From Paenibacillus endoradicis (GTDB lineage: Bacteria; Bacillota; Bacilli; Paenibacillales; Paenibacillaceae): a DNA stretch of 64,000 nt. The stretch is taken from contig NZ_JANQBB010000001.1 of the NCBI RefSeq assembly GCF_024721975.1, positions 1,291,422-1,355,421 on the forward strand, given 5' to 3'. The notes beneath the pieces were generated by a model. It worked only from the letters and a program-made list of their open reading frames with translations. It was not told the DNA's origin and made no database searches. Positions 32,666 through 42,641 of this stretch are shown here, piece by piece. Position numbers and translations under genes: made by a program. Position 1 is the first letter of the stretch. Each line of letters begins with the position of its first letter.

Positions 32666-32953
32666 CTACGGATTATTATTTTCCTTATTGTTGTGATAAT
32701 CCATGAATTCTTTTTCTTTCTTAGCATTAACTTCTTCTAACGAAGTTCCTAACAACTTGTATCGAATAGCATTGACTGAATCTAATAGTTCAGCAAAAGC
32801 ATGAAATGCTACAGCTCCTATAATGTAAATAGGAGTAAATGATAATACCGAAAATATTGATTCATCTATACTATAAATGTATATGCCGCCAACGATTCCT
32901 ACTAGTAACAATATTGTTCCAACAACACTCAAAACTTTACTAATGATAATCAC
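32666..32953 (-). CDS. 95-residue two-TM protein (moron)
   Basis: Two hydrophobic helices (VVGTILLLVGIVGGIYIY and FTPIYIIGAVAFHAFAELL) and a charged tail ending in Asn/Lys. The GTG start overlaps the AAGGGA site, so the exact start is doubtful. It lies between the spike and fibre genes and is probably cargo. Confidence 0.5.
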   Translation of the reverse strand: MIIISKVLSVVGTILLLVGIVGGIYIYSIDESIFSVLSFTPIYIIGAVAFHAFAELLDSVNAIRYKLLGTSLEEVNAKKEKEFMDYHNNKENNNP

Positions 32954-32980
32954 TCCCTTCTATATTTTTAATTTCAGGAG

Positions 32981-33496
32981 TTAGTTACTAGACTCTAGTT
33001 CTAGTAATTCATTTGTATATGTGATTATATCTTGTTGTGATTTGATGATTTTTTCTTGTGATTCAACAATTCTGTTCTCGTAAAATGAGATCATTTCTTC
33101 ATTTTTCTCTGTTTTCAGCTTCTCAATAGAGTGATTAATTGCTTCATTAGCTTGCTGTATTTCAAGATTCGCTGTGATTATTTTCGCTTCAATATCTGCT
33201 TTTTTCCAAATCATTTCATTAGTTGTTTCTTTTGTCCCAGGAGATGTCAATTTAATTACACTTCCTTCCTTTGATGTTTCATATTTAACATCAAGACCTA
33301 ATGCTTCCGCTATAGCCCTAACAGGAGAATATGATGAACCTTCGGTTATAATCGCATCACTTATAAGTTGTCCATCTAAGTATACTGGTGCTTCAGCAGT
33401 GATTTTCTTACCGACTTTTGATGTTGAATTAGCTAACACTGAACCAGATAATAGAAAAATAGCGCATGAGGATAAAATAATGATCTTCTTTTTCAT
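32981..33496 (-). CDS. secreted stalk-domain protein carried by the prophage
   Basis: About 171 residues from ATG 33496, preceded by CGAGGTG. Signal peptide (IIILSSCAIFLLSGSVLA), then a single copper-amine-oxidase-N-type unit (VYLDGQLISDAIITEGSSYS, PVRAIAEALGLDVKYET). The remainder is a long charged coiled coil. It is related in design to the chromosomal stalk proteins at 20822 and 22844. As cargo beside the tail genes it may alter the lysogen surface. Confidence 0.7.
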   Translation of the reverse strand: MKKKIIILSSCAIFLLSGSVLANSTSKVGKKITAEAPVYLDGQLISDAIITEGSSYSPVRAIAEALGLDVKYETSKEGSVIKLTSPGTKETTNEMIWKKADIEAKIITANLEIQQANEAINHSIEKLKTEKNEEMISFYENRIVESQEKIIKSQQDIITYTNELLELESSN

Positions 33497-33531
33497 GGAA
33501 GCACCTCGTTTTTTATCCATATTGTACCACA

Positions 33532-35658
33532 TTAGTTCTGGGTATGGGAGTGTGCAGGAATACCATTCCATGTAACTGTAGTTCCATCGCCCTTCATGAG
33601 TTGAGTTCCAATAGGAATTCCTGCGTTATATGGTCCTGCTAATCCAGTAGATGCTCCACTGTCTGCCTTACCATTAATTGCTGTTATTAACGAACCTATA
33701 GAAGATGTTAGTGCGTTAAGTTCTTGCTGAAGAGTTCTACCATTAGAGTTATTAAACAATAAACTCCAATCTCCAACATCCATTCTGACAGCATAAACAC
33801 CAGCTAGACCACCTAGTATCAGAGTTTTATTAGAATAGATTCCCATTTGTCCACTTGAAGCTGCACCATAACCTATGGTTAATTGATCTGAATCTTTAAC
33901 AAACCTAAGTGATGCAACTCTCTGAGAAGATAAACTATAATCAGAATTGAACTCTGCAAAGTTAGTTGCGGATAACATGACTCTAAATAACTTTTCTGTT
34001 GCAGACATTTCTGCTAGTGGGTATGCTGTTCCAGTAGAAATCTTTGCCCCATAAATCGTACCACCAGTAATTGTACCTGTAGCAACGATACCACCTGAAA
34101 ACGTTCCTCCTGTAGCGTGTATAGTACCAGTAATATTCGCTTGAGAGGCTGTTAATTGTCCTGCCATATTAACCCTAAATGGAGAACTAGCGAATTGCTG
34201 ATGACCAAGGTGTATTCCATTTTGATTGGCTTTGAATACATTATTCAAAACGCCGATTTCAATTTCAATAAAGTTACCTAGTTTACCTATTACTTTTTCT
34301 GCTACAAGCCCAGCTGCTGTAAGTGCTGCCTCTGCTGTTTGTCCTCCATCACGAGTGATATAGAGTCCTTTAGATGATAATACTACTTGATCATTCGTAA
34401 CTAGTTTGCTTTTTAATATAATCCCTCGTTCATCATAAATAACTTCAGTTTTCGAATTATTAATATCGTGTACTGCTTGAGCTGCAAAGGTTTCAAACGC
34501 TTCTGTACGTACTTTACCTCCGCTTATGATGTTATCAATGATCTGTTTTGATTTATTCAAGTCAGCAAGAATATCATCATAATCACTTAGATAATAGTTA
34601 GCCAGTGTAAAGTCAGGTTGCTTGTCTGGACTGAACAAAGGTTCTTTCAATTCCATTGCTCTAGCTGTAATCCCCATAATCTGCATTTCAGGATCGTGAA
34701 TTTTAATGGTGTCTCCTAGAAACACTTCAGGTTCTTGATAATCGATTCGATGAAGATCAGCAACGTTTAGAGTAATGTCAATTACCGGAACTTCATTTTC
34801 TAATAATGATTTTCTAGTAAATTTCAATAACTCTAATGGATCTTCAATATCTTGATTTATGACTTCTCCATCAAAGTAGGTATTCGTTGTATTTGACCAA
34901 TAAGCAGCATACGGTGATATTAAGTAATTCACTCGAATTACACCATTTACGATTGCACCAGGTATAGCATTCAAGAGAGCATATTCCGTTGTGGTGAGGT
35001 TTGATGCTGACATACCAATAAATGTTCTTCCATCTTTCATTTGGCTGTACATACGTGTTACAAGTGCTCTACTGCTGTCCTTGAAGTTAATGTTAATGAT
35101 GTTCTTTTTGATTCTTGCTTCATACCCACGATTCATTCCAATTTGCTTTTTAATATGAATGTTAAAGTTATCAGGCTCAATCTCGCATTCATAGATTTCA
35201 ACCACTTTGTTTAATGCTTGCAAACAATCTCCTCTGCCAAAGTCCTTTATATCTTTCAGATCAAAAGAATCATCGACAGAGAATGTAAAATTACCACCTG
35301 TTGCAGAGGATATAGATAATAACAAGGTGTTTATTGATACACCATATGCTTCATCAATATAAGAGGAATAGGGGAATTTGAATTCAGCTAGTTTAAACAT
35401 GATATGCGTACAGTTAAACTCAACTAATCGTTTCACACCGTCTCGTTTACGCGATCGATCATTAATCACATAATACTGACCTCGCTCATCTTTAACATGT
35501 CCTTTTAATTCGATAACCTTGTAATCCTCACTAGACATGGGAACAACGAATGTTAGCTCATAGTCACTATTAATACGTCTACTACGTAATACATCCGTCG
35601 CTTGTCCTAAACCGCCTAAGTGGCTCATGTTTCTGTCATAAACTGCTAGTCGTTTCAT
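33532..35658 (-). CDS. phage tail spike / minor structural protein
   Basis: 708 residues. The N-terminal 350 match the Prophage_tail / minor structural protein type (LTFVVPMSSEDYKVIELKGH, KRLVEFNCTHIMFKLAEFKF). A repetitive triple-strand region follows (ANITGTIHATGGTFSGGIVA), then a distal domain ending in TVTWNGIPAHSHTQN. It forms the tail tip together with Dit and probably carries cell-wall contact or cleavage functions. No catalytic motif was identified. Confidence 0.85.
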   Translation of the reverse strand: MKRLAVYDRNMSHLGGLGQATDVLRSRRINSDYELTFVVPMSSEDYKVIELKGHVKDERGQYYVINDRSRKRDGVKRLVEFNCTHIMFKLAEFKFPYSSYIDEAYGVSINTLLLSISSATGGNFTFSVDDSFDLKDIKDFGRGDCLQALNKVVEIYECEIEPDNFNIHIKKQIGMNRGYEARIKKNIININFKDSSRALVTRMYSQMKDGRTFIGMSASNLTTTEYALLNAIPGAIVNGVIRVNYLISPYAAYWSNTTNTYFDGEVINQDIEDPLELLKFTRKSLLENEVPVIDITLNVADLHRIDYQEPEVFLGDTIKIHDPEMQIMGITARAMELKEPLFSPDKQPDFTLANYYLSDYDDILADLNKSKQIIDNIISGGKVRTEAFETFAAQAVHDINNSKTEVIYDERGIILKSKLVTNDQVVLSSKGLYITRDGGQTAEAALTAAGLVAEKVIGKLGNFIEIEIGVLNNVFKANQNGIHLGHQQFASSPFRVNMAGQLTASQANITGTIHATGGTFSGGIVATGTITGGTIYGAKISTGTAYPLAEMSATEKLFRVMLSATNFAEFNSDYSLSSQRVASLRFVKDSDQLTIGYGAASSGQMGIYSNKTLILGGLAGVYAVRMDVGDWSLLFNNSNGRTLQQELNALTSSIGSLITAINGKADSGASTGLAGPYNAGIPIGTQLMKGDGTTVTWNGIPAHSHTQN

Positions 35659-35670
35659 TTAGTCACCCAC

Positions 35671-36186
35671 TTAATACAAATATCGATCACGATAAGACAC
35701 TCTAACTAGGATATTACGTCCAGTCACAGTATCTTTATACGTTATTGTGTTTACTCCTGGATTAACGTCAAATACATCTCCGTCATAGCCAATAATCATT
35801 CCGTTTTTCGATACTCTGAATTTACTAGAATCAATGATGATTTTATCTCCAGGAGCAAATGGTCCATTTACAGTTATGGAATCAATATGAAACTTTTTAG
35901 GTTGAACATGTAGATCACCATCACCATTCATTATCGTTTTCATCAAGGTTTCCCGAATAACACTTGAAGTTAGACTTCCTTCTCCACTCATGACAATAGA
36001 ATTGATCATTTCACGAATGTATTTCGCATCTGCCGAACCTTCGCCATTCATCTCGATAGATGCTGAATAGACTGCTCCTGGTGAAAAAGTAGACGCACCA
36101 TTAACATCCATTCGGACAGAGAATAGCACGTCTAATGTATACGATCGATTGAACGGAGTACTATTAAAACCAGTTTGGTTAAACAA
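35671..36186 (-). CDS. phage tail protein, unknown
   Basis: 171 residues, TTG start behind GGAGGG. The first half repeats a short unit (VRMDVNGAST, ASIEMNGEGS, NSIVMSGEGS, KTIMNGDGD). The second half contains FAPGDKIIIDSSKFRVSKNG. It sits between the adaptor and spike genes and is probably a tail-tip component. The Gly-rich MNGEGS repeats are notable. Confidence 0.6.
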   Translation of the reverse strand: MFNQTGFNSTPFNRSYTLDVLFSVRMDVNGASTFSPGAVYSASIEMNGEGSADAKYIREMINSIVMSGEGSLTSSVIRETLMKTIMNGDGDLHVQPKKFHIDSITVNGPFAPGDKIIIDSSKFRVSKNGMIIGYDGDVFDVNPGVNTITYKDTVTGRNILVRVSYRDRYLY

Positions 36187-36210
36187 AATTAACCCTCCTT
36201 TCTATCTTCA

Positions 36211-36654
36211 TTAATTGAGAGTTAATACGACATCGCCAACAGGGAATTTAATGATGTCAGAGACAGATATCGTTTTCGGATTAGTGACTGCTCCATAATA
36301 TAATAGATTTCCACCAGTTAAGGCATCTCGAATAGCAACGTGTGTAATGAGGTTCCAGTTTGCTGTTGCCACAGGAAAAACGATTTCAGCGCTACTTTTT
36401 ATCGTTCTTCTTGGTACTGTGACTAATGCTCCAATTCCAGGATGATATATTTCTGCATTCTCAGTAACCGGCGCACTAAATGTAACGCTTTTCCGAACGT
36501 ACCCACCTCCAGAAACCTCCGAACCTGTATCTGCAGCTGTTGGGTTAGAAGTATATAATGCGATATACACTGTTGCTGGAAAAGTATAAGCTTGCCCTCT
36601 AAATACACCATTTAATAGTTTATCCGCTAAATAATTCGAGACTGCTAATGTCAT
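36211..36654 (-). CDS. phage tail-tip protein
   Basis: About 147 residues. The pattern LADKLLNGVFRGQAYTFPAT then VYIALYTSNPTAADTGSEV resembles the short fibre-like proteins of Gram-positive siphophages. The second ATG, with GGAGTGA upstream, is the likely start. It overlaps the Dit stop. Confidence 0.65.
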   Translation of the reverse strand: MTLAVSNYLADKLLNGVFRGQAYTFPATVYIALYTSNPTAADTGSEVSGGGYVRKSVTFSAPVTENAEIYHPGIGALVTVPRRTIKSSAEIVFPVATANWNLITHVAIRDALTGGNLLYYGAVTNPKTISVSDIIKFPVGDVVLTLN

Positions 36655-36659
36655 TGAAA

Positions 36660-37211
36660 TCACTCCGTTTCATATTCGTTTAATAATGTAAATCCATTAA
36701 CCGTTGTTGTACCGTTGTTTGTTAACACAAAAATCGGACGAGCGCTTAAATCGCCGTCCGATTGAACTGTAATTATTCCAGGAGATTGCGTTACTTCTAA
36801 TTCAACTAATCTTTCTTCACTCTCAGGAAAGGGTTTATGCATCTTTAGTGGAAGTTGAAACATTCCATCAAAAATTATTTTCTCAATTGGCAAAGTTCCT
36901 GCATATCTTGCACGATATTGTTTACCTGGTTGATCGCTATACGTGATATAACGTTCTCCTCGCTTTGCATCAAACAGCTTAGCCACTGCCCTAACCTTAG
37001 CTTGATAATCTAGCCTTGGATCATCAGCAATGAGTATGCATTCGTGATTGATGATTCTTGGCCCATATTCAGATCCAAAATCAACCTCTCCATCTTCTCC
37101 TGCAATTTGCACATTATAATCCCTTGTATCAGGAAGAGGAGGGATATCCCTCTTGATGATTTTGATTCCAATAGATGACCATTTCACACCATCAATCCAA
37201 GCTTCAATCAT
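36660..37211 (-). CDS. distal tail protein (Dit)
   Basis: 183 residues of the siphovirus Dit family: WIDGVKWSSIGIKIIKRDIP and GEDGEVDFGSEYGPRIINHE, with the YDQPGKQYRARY-type turn (SDQPGKQYRARYAG) before the galectin-like C-terminal half. It forms the hexameric hub below the tail tube. Overlaps the tape-measure stop by four bases. Confidence 0.8.
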   Translation of the reverse strand: MIEAWIDGVKWSSIGIKIIKRDIPPLPDTRDYNVQIAGEDGEVDFGSEYGPRIINHECILIADDPRLDYQAKVRAVAKLFDAKRGERYITYSDQPGKQYRARYAGTLPIEKIIFDGMFQLPLKMHKPFPESEERLVELEVTQSPGIITVQSDGDLSARPIFVLTNNGTTTVNGFTLLNEYETE

Positions 37212-40200
37212 CGTGTTTTCCCTCCTCCTCTAGATTGAATTCTTCTAACTAAATTATCTCTCTCATTCCAAAAAGACTTAGCTGTTGACGAATCATCAAT
37301 ATTAACATCACCAGTTGAAACGGTATAGTAATTATGATTAACAACAGAACTTTCAGATCCAGCAGCCATACTAAAACTAGGCATGCTAAAATTTAATTTT
37401 GGAAGAGATAGATTTAGAAGCTTGAACAGATTACTTTGTTGTATGTCATTGAGCACCAACTCTCCAGCATGTGCAACAACCGGTACGGCTTGCCCTCTTA
37501 TACCTTTTACTTTTCCACCATCTGAAAAATGTTGAAGTTTCCCAGTATCTTGCGTTATTCCATATTTATCTCGTATATCTTGATTGCGTTGAGATAGAGA
37601 TTTCATGGTTTCTTTATCGTTAATCGCTTTAGCTTTATCCCAAGCATCCTTATTCGAATTATATTCTGCTAGATCTGCCTCTTTAGGATCACTATTTGTC
37701 AGATTACTAATGGTTGCCATTCTACTTTTATAATCAGCGATAAAGATGTCTAACTGATTAAGAATTTCAGTGTTTTTCTCAGATTCCTTCATGATTTGAA
37801 GTTGCTTGAGTTCCTCTGCTTGTTTTTCAACATCTGTACCGAATCCTTTTAACGCTTCAATCATGTTGTCGTAATGTGTTTCTAATTGATCAATTTGATC
37901 ATCATAGGCATCTTTTTGTTGCTCTTTCTCATCTTCTAATTTTTTCTTTTCTTCTTCAAGACTTCGAATGTATAATTCTCTTTCTCTTTCGAGTTGCATT
38001 TTTTCGATTTCTTTAAGAAGGTCTTCGCGTTCTTTGATTCCTTCGGGACCAACAGCAGATTGAAGAAGAGCAACTCTAGCTTGTTTCTCCGCTAATAGCT
38101 TTTCATAATCATCGTCCTCATATTGTTGCCTTTCCGCAGCGATGAGATCTTCTATCACTTTTATCTTCTCTTCTTGAGCTTCAACAAAGGCATCGCGTTC
38201 CGCTTTTATTGCTTCGATAGATGATTTTTTAATTTTTTCAATGGCTTCTGTTTGAACTTTATAGAGTTCTTCTAGCTTCTTCTCTTCATTGCTAATTAAT
38301 TTCATTCTCAGAGCATAAACCTGCTCATCTGCCTTTTTTCGTTCTTCTGTACCCTTAGCATATCTAGACTGAATTCGTAGCCAAGCTTCTAATTCTTCTT
38401 CTTCAGATAATCTCCCCATCGCTTTCTCATGCGCAATCCATTTTTCAGAATTCGAGATACTTTCTTGAACGAGAGCTTTCTGAGCTGCATAAACCTGCTC
38501 ATCTGCCTTTTTTCGTTCTTCGGTACCTTTAGCATATCTTTCTTGCACACGCAGCCAAGCTGCTAACTCTGCCTCTTTAGATAACCTCCCCATCGCACTT
38601 TCATGTGATATCCATTGCTCAGACATTGACCAAATTTCTTGGATTTGAGCTTTCTTAGCTGCATAAACCATTTCATCTAATTTCATTCGTTCTTCTGTAC
38701 CTGCTTTATACTTAACCTGAATCTCTTGAAGCATTTTCAATTCTTCTTTAGCAGAGACTTCGCGAATGTTTTTTTGATGGTTAATATAGCTTAAAGAGCT
38801 CTCAAAGGCTTCTTTTGCTTTTCTTTTATCCGCTTCTATAATTTCTTTTTGTATGGCATATACTTTCTCGTCAAGTTTCATTCGTTCTTCTGTGCCTATA
38901 GCATATTCCTTTTGCAAGTTCTGCCACATCACTAATTCTTGTTCCAAAGTAATGCGATCCATCGCTTTTTCATGTTCAATTTGCTTTTGAGCATTTGAAA
39001 AAGCATCATTTTTCGCACTTTTTTTAGATGATTTTTTTCCAGATGAAGAACTTTTTCCGTAATCAGGATCACTATAAAGATCCGTTAATACTTTTAATCT
39101 TTCATCATACTCCGCTTGTGAATTAAAGTAATCGGTATAGAGTGCTTCAATTTTAGCTAATTCTGCATCTTCAGCTTTCATTTTGTCTTTAACAATGGTT
39201 TCGTTTAATCCTTCAACCATAAAATTATACAGAGAGTTATTGCTGAATATATCTGGAACCATACCTGTGTATACAGTGCTTTCCATTGCCGTTTTATTGG
39301 ATTGTGCACTTAATAATTGAGCTCTTAATTCAGCCAAATTACGTATACCATCCATTTCAATGCCATAGGCTTCCATTCGATCATTTGTTGCATTAATTGT
39401 AGCGTTTGCTGAGTCTCTCTCTGCTGTTAAAGCATCAATAGCCATTTGCACTTTAGCTTTTCTTAGCGCTTCAACAGCTTTTTCTTCAAATGCCCATCCA
39501 TCAGCCGTTTTGTAAATTCTAGAAGTGAGCTCAGGGTACTTGTTAATCAAATCCGCTGCCTCTGATGCATTTAAGGATTGACCTTTGGCTAAGTTTTCTT
39601 GAACACCTACCAGTTCCTTAATAGCTGAACTGGCATCTTCAATTTCTTTTTTAATCTCCTTCATAGAATCAGCAAAGTCATCCGCTACTGTTTCTCCGTC
39701 CTCTAACTCTGATACTAATTTGTTCATTTCATCAGTAGAAGTTGAAGTTATTCCGTTAAGGGTATCTAAGGATTGTTGACTAGTTTTAATTTTCTCATTT
39801 AATTCTTCGAGTTTTCCATTTAACTCAACAATTTTATTAGCTATTTCTACTTCATCAAGACTCCCTTGTGTTCCTGATCTGAGATCCATTAGCATTTTAT
39901 TTGAGTATTCTAGTTCTTTATTTCCATCTATTTTTGCATTGATATATTCTAGGTATAGATCAAGTTCTTCCTTGATTTTATCCCTTGATTTTGTCGAATT
40001 CTTCAGTTCTTCTTCTTCAATGCTTCTAAGAGCGTATTTATACTCTTCCGTGAAGTTTTTTACTTTCTCAATGTTAACATCCAACGCATTACCATTTTCA
40101 TCCCAACCTGACACAAATTCAGGCATGAGTTTGCTAATTCGCTCTATTACATTAGCAAGTTCAGTTTTCGCTGATGTGATTTCTTCACTTGATGACGTAT

Positions 40201-42184
40201 TACTATCAATAATTGTTTTTAGTTCTTTATAGCGTCCAACTAATGCATAAGCATCTCTTTCATTAGTGTTGGTTGAACCATTAACTTCATTCTGAGCACC
40301 TGCATAATAAGACCAAGCTGTTGTTGCTACGCCTACAGCCAATGCTATTGCTGTTAATGCAGCACCTATCGGTGTGGCAACAAAAGCTCTTTGAGAAACA
40401 GTAGCAACATCTGTAGCTACTTTTAAACCCAACATTCCTTTTGATGCATTAACTAAACCTGTCACCATAGATATAATCGATTGACCTGTCATTAGTCGCA
40501 TTCCAGTGTTGAGCGTCATGATTGCAGTTCCTAATAGTAAGGTAACGGTAATTGTATCTCTAATCGGCTCTGGAAGTGAGTTAAAACCATCAATTAATAA
40601 CTTCCCAGTGTGAACAACCTCTTTTAGAATCGCAAGAAGTCCACTATCACCTAAAGTAATGACGAACTCATCCCAAACGGCTTTAAGTTGTAAAGTTTGT
40701 TTCTCTAACGTAGTCATAGCTAGTGCATTTTCTCGTTGAGCTGATCCGAATGAGTTTTCAGCTACTGCAGCTACTTCCATTGCTTTAGAGTAGTTATTCA
40801 TTAAAGAGATAAAACGAGAAGCTTGATCACCACGAGCGACCGCTTGTGTAATCTCATGTCTTTGTGCATCGGCGAGCGTATCCCATTTTTCTGCAATCTT
40901 ACCTAAAAGCTCTGAAAATCCCATCATATCGCCGTTTGCATGCTTGATCGTGCCTACATATTTTTCAAGCTTATCAATAGCAATATCACGACTTGAGAAC
41001 GAAATGAAAGACTTTATTGCATTTCCTGCTACTGATCCAGTAAATCCTGCCTGGTTAAGTACCGTTAAATATCCAATTAGGTCATTTACTTCAACCTTAG
41101 CGTTAATAGCTGAAGCCCCTACACGGTTCATACCTTCTAGAATCTTTTTGGATGTTGTAGGGAAGTTATTTGAAACTTCATTGAGTTTGTCTAGCAATCT
41201 CTCCGAGTCCTGAGCAGCTAACCCTAAGTTAAGAATAGCCCCAGTCATCAGTTCTTGAGCTTGTGCAGCATTAGAAAATGATTGTTCTACGTTAGCTGCC
41301 ATTAACGCAGTACCAGCAAGAGCTTCCGTTTCTCTTTCATTAAATCCTTGTTGCGCTATGAGCGTGTATACTTCTCCGACTTCTGTCAAAGCATATCCAA
41401 ATTCTTTAGCATTCTCGATTGCAGATTTCTTTACAAATTCAACATCTGCTGTATCACCCATAACACGCTTAACATTAACCATTTCATATTCAAATGACTT
41501 AATTACACTAATCGCTTCTGTTGCCCCACGAATGATAGAGTAGTACATTGACCCAGCTAATAAATATTGAGATGATCGATTTAAAACAGAAGCATCATTT
41601 GAGACTTGTGCCATCTTAGCCTGAAACATTTGTGCTTGCTGCGCCATCTTTGCATGGTGTCGTTCTTCTTCCAGTTCAAGTTTACGATGACCATTCTTCA
41701 TGATTTGGAATTGTCGGTCTATTTTGGTTTGATTCAAGTTTTCTTGACTACTAGCCACAAGTGATTTCTGTTGTATCACCACTAATTTCTTTTGATGCTC
41801 AGATTCTTGTTGTAAGATTGCGTCTTGACGTTGCTTAACAATCATCTGTTGTGCTTTTAATTTTTCTTCCGTAATCTTATTTGTTTGATCGAGTTGATTT
41901 TTCTTTGCATTTAATAACTCAGCTTGAGCAGTTCTTTGTTTAACCAAAGCGTCTGATTCAGCCAATATTTTATTCCTACGTTCTTCAGATGTTAACGCTG
42001 ATTTATTAGCTGCACTTGCAATGGCGTTGTACATCTTTTGCGTTTCAGCTAATTCTTTATTCAATACCTCGAATGACTGTGCATTATTTCTAGCACCTTC
42101 GTCAAGCTGCTTAAACCCAGGAAGAATTTTAGTCATATCTAGATTAATTCGAGCAGCTACGACATCTTTATTCGATCCTTCCAT
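37208..42184 (-). CDS. tail tape measure protein
   Basis: About 1658 residues, the longest gene. The N-terminus is coiled coil. The TP901-type core follows near residues 200-560 (FGYALTEVGEVYTLIAQQGF, ILEGMNRVGASAINAKVEVN). Hydrophobic segments lie near 570-660, then a long charged coiled coil with four 58-65-residue repeats (about 1070-1320), and a C-terminal end with GQAVPVVAHAGELVLN. Length sets tail length, by the usual rule roughly 250 nm. Start chosen at ATG 42184 after GGGAGGTGATC. Confidence 0.92.
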   Translation of the reverse strand: MEGSNKDVVAARINLDMTKILPGFKQLDEGARNNAQSFEVLNKELAETQKMYNAIASAANKSALTSEERRNKILAESDALVKQRTAQAELLNAKKNQLDQTNKITEEKLKAQQMIVKQRQDAILQQESEHQKKLVVIQQKSLVASSQENLNQTKIDRQFQIMKNGHRKLELEEERHHAKMAQQAQMFQAKMAQVSNDASVLNRSSQYLLAGSMYYSIIRGATEAISVIKSFEYEMVNVKRVMGDTADVEFVKKSAIENAKEFGYALTEVGEVYTLIAQQGFNERETEALAGTALMAANVEQSFSNAAQAQELMTGAILNLGLAAQDSERLLDKLNEVSNNFPTTSKKILEGMNRVGASAINAKVEVNDLIGYLTVLNQAGFTGSVAGNAIKSFISFSSRDIAIDKLEKYVGTIKHANGDMMGFSELLGKIAEKWDTLADAQRHEITQAVARGDQASRFISLMNNYSKAMEVAAVAENSFGSAQRENALAMTTLEKQTLQLKAVWDEFVITLGDSGLLAILKEVVHTGKLLIDGFNSLPEPIRDTITVTLLLGTAIMTLNTGMRLMTGQSIISMVTGLVNASKGMLGLKVATDVATVSQRAFVATPIGAALTAIALAVGVATTAWSYYAGAQNEVNGSTNTNERDAYALVGRYKELKTIIDSNTSSSEEITSAKTELANVIERISKLMPEFVSGWDENGNALDVNIEKVKNFTEEYKYALRSIEEEELKNSTKSRDKIKEELDLYLEYINAKIDGNKELEYSNKMLMDLRSGTQGSLDEVEIANKIVELNGKLEELNEKIKTSQQSLDTLNGITSTSTDEMNKLVSELEDGETVADDFADSMKEIKKEIEDASSAIKELVGVQENLAKGQSLNASEAADLINKYPELTSRIYKTADGWAFEEKAVEALRKAKVQMAIDALTAERDSANATINATNDRMEAYGIEMDGIRNLAELRAQLLSAQSNKTAMESTVYTGMVPDIFSNNSLYNFMVEGLNETIVKDKMKAEDAELAKIEALYTDYFNSQAEYDERLKVLTDLYSDPDYGKSSSSGKKSSKKSAKNDAFSNAQKQIEHEKAMDRITLEQELVMWQNLQKEYAIGTEERMKLDEKVYAIQKEIIEADKRKAKEAFESSLSYINHQKNIREVSAKEELKMLQEIQVKYKAGTEERMKLDEMVYAAKKAQIQEIWSMSEQWISHESAMGRLSKEAELAAWLRVQERYAKGTEERKKADEQVYAAQKALVQESISNSEKWIAHEKAMGRLSEEEELEAWLRIQSRYAKGTEERKKADEQVYALRMKLISNEEKKLEELYKVQTEAIEKIKKSSIEAIKAERDAFVEAQEEKIKVIEDLIAAERQQYEDDDYEKLLAEKQARVALLQSAVGPEGIKEREDLLKEIEKMQLERERELYIRSLEEEKKKLEDEKEQQKDAYDDQIDQLETHYDNMIEALKGFGTDVEKQAEELKQLQIMKESEKNTEILNQLDIFIADYKSRMATISNLTNSDPKEADLAEYNSNKDAWDKAKAINDKETMKSLSQRNQDIRDKYGITQDTGKLQHFSDGGKVKGIRGQAVPVVAHAGELVLNDIQQSNLFKLLNLSLPKLNFSMPSFSMAAGSESSVVNHNYYTVSTGDVNIDDSSTAKSFWNERDNLVRRIQSRGGGKTR

Positions 42185-42207
42185 CGTACGATCACCTCCC
42201 ATTTAGG

Positions 42208-42235
42208 CACAAAAATAGGAGGCTCCACTGAGCCC
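42208..42235 (-). terminator. hairpin before the tape-measure gene
   Basis: GGGCTCAGTGGAGCC then TCCTATTTTTG on the minus strand. Probably attenuates read-through from the tail-chaperone gene. Confidence 0.6.
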
Positions 42236-42304
42236 CCATTAGTCTGTAAATATCTAATCTAATTGTAAATCTGATTCTCTTCGTGTTTACTTCAGATATA
42301 ACGC

Positions 42305-42338
42305 AAAAAAGCGCACTATACCGAAGTACAGTGCGCCT
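42305..42338 (-). terminator. terminator or attenuator after the tail chaperone
   Basis: GGCGCACTGTACTTCGGTAT then AGTGCGC and six T on the minus strand. Confidence 0.7.
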
Positions 42339-42347
42339 TACTATCTT

Positions 42348-42369
42348 GCTAAGGAAAATTTTCCTTAGC
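42348..42369. repeat. GCTAAGG 22-bp perfect palindrome (prophage copy 1)
   Basis: The exact palindrome found at 23850 and 54649, nine bases beyond the stop of the frameshifted chaperone frame. Confidence 0.8.
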
Positions 42370-42377
42370 TATTCCCC

Positions 42378-42641
42378 TTAAATTCCTAAATCAGATAGAT
42401 ACTTCGCTTTTTTAGGTTTTTTCTCTATTTTCCCACCATGTATAATCACTTCAAACTCATCCTTACAATTCTTTAGCTTAGTCAAAGCTTGTATCTTCAA
42501 GAATGTAAGGTTCTCCCAATCTCTATCAGAAACGCCCATACTAATGCAAAGAGCCCATAAAGCTAAGTAATCGGTTGTTTCATTCTCACTACTATCTTCG
42601 TTTTCCTCATCATCCGGATCGTGAGGAAATGATTCATCATA
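42378..42641 (-). CDS. tail assembly chaperone, frameshift extension (T part)
   Basis: No start codon of its own. The frame reads YDESFPHDPDDEENEDSSEN, then DYLALWALCISMGVSDRDWE and a basic end KPKKAKYLSDLG. It is entered by a +1 shift near the end of the preceding gene. The product G-T fusion would bind the tape measure, as lambda gpGT does. Length and position fit. Confidence 0.7.
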   Translation of the reverse strand, partial: YDESFPHDPDDEENEDSSENETTDYLALWALCISMGVSDRDWENLTFLKIQALTKLKNCKDEFEVIIHGGKIEKKPKKAKYLSDLGI

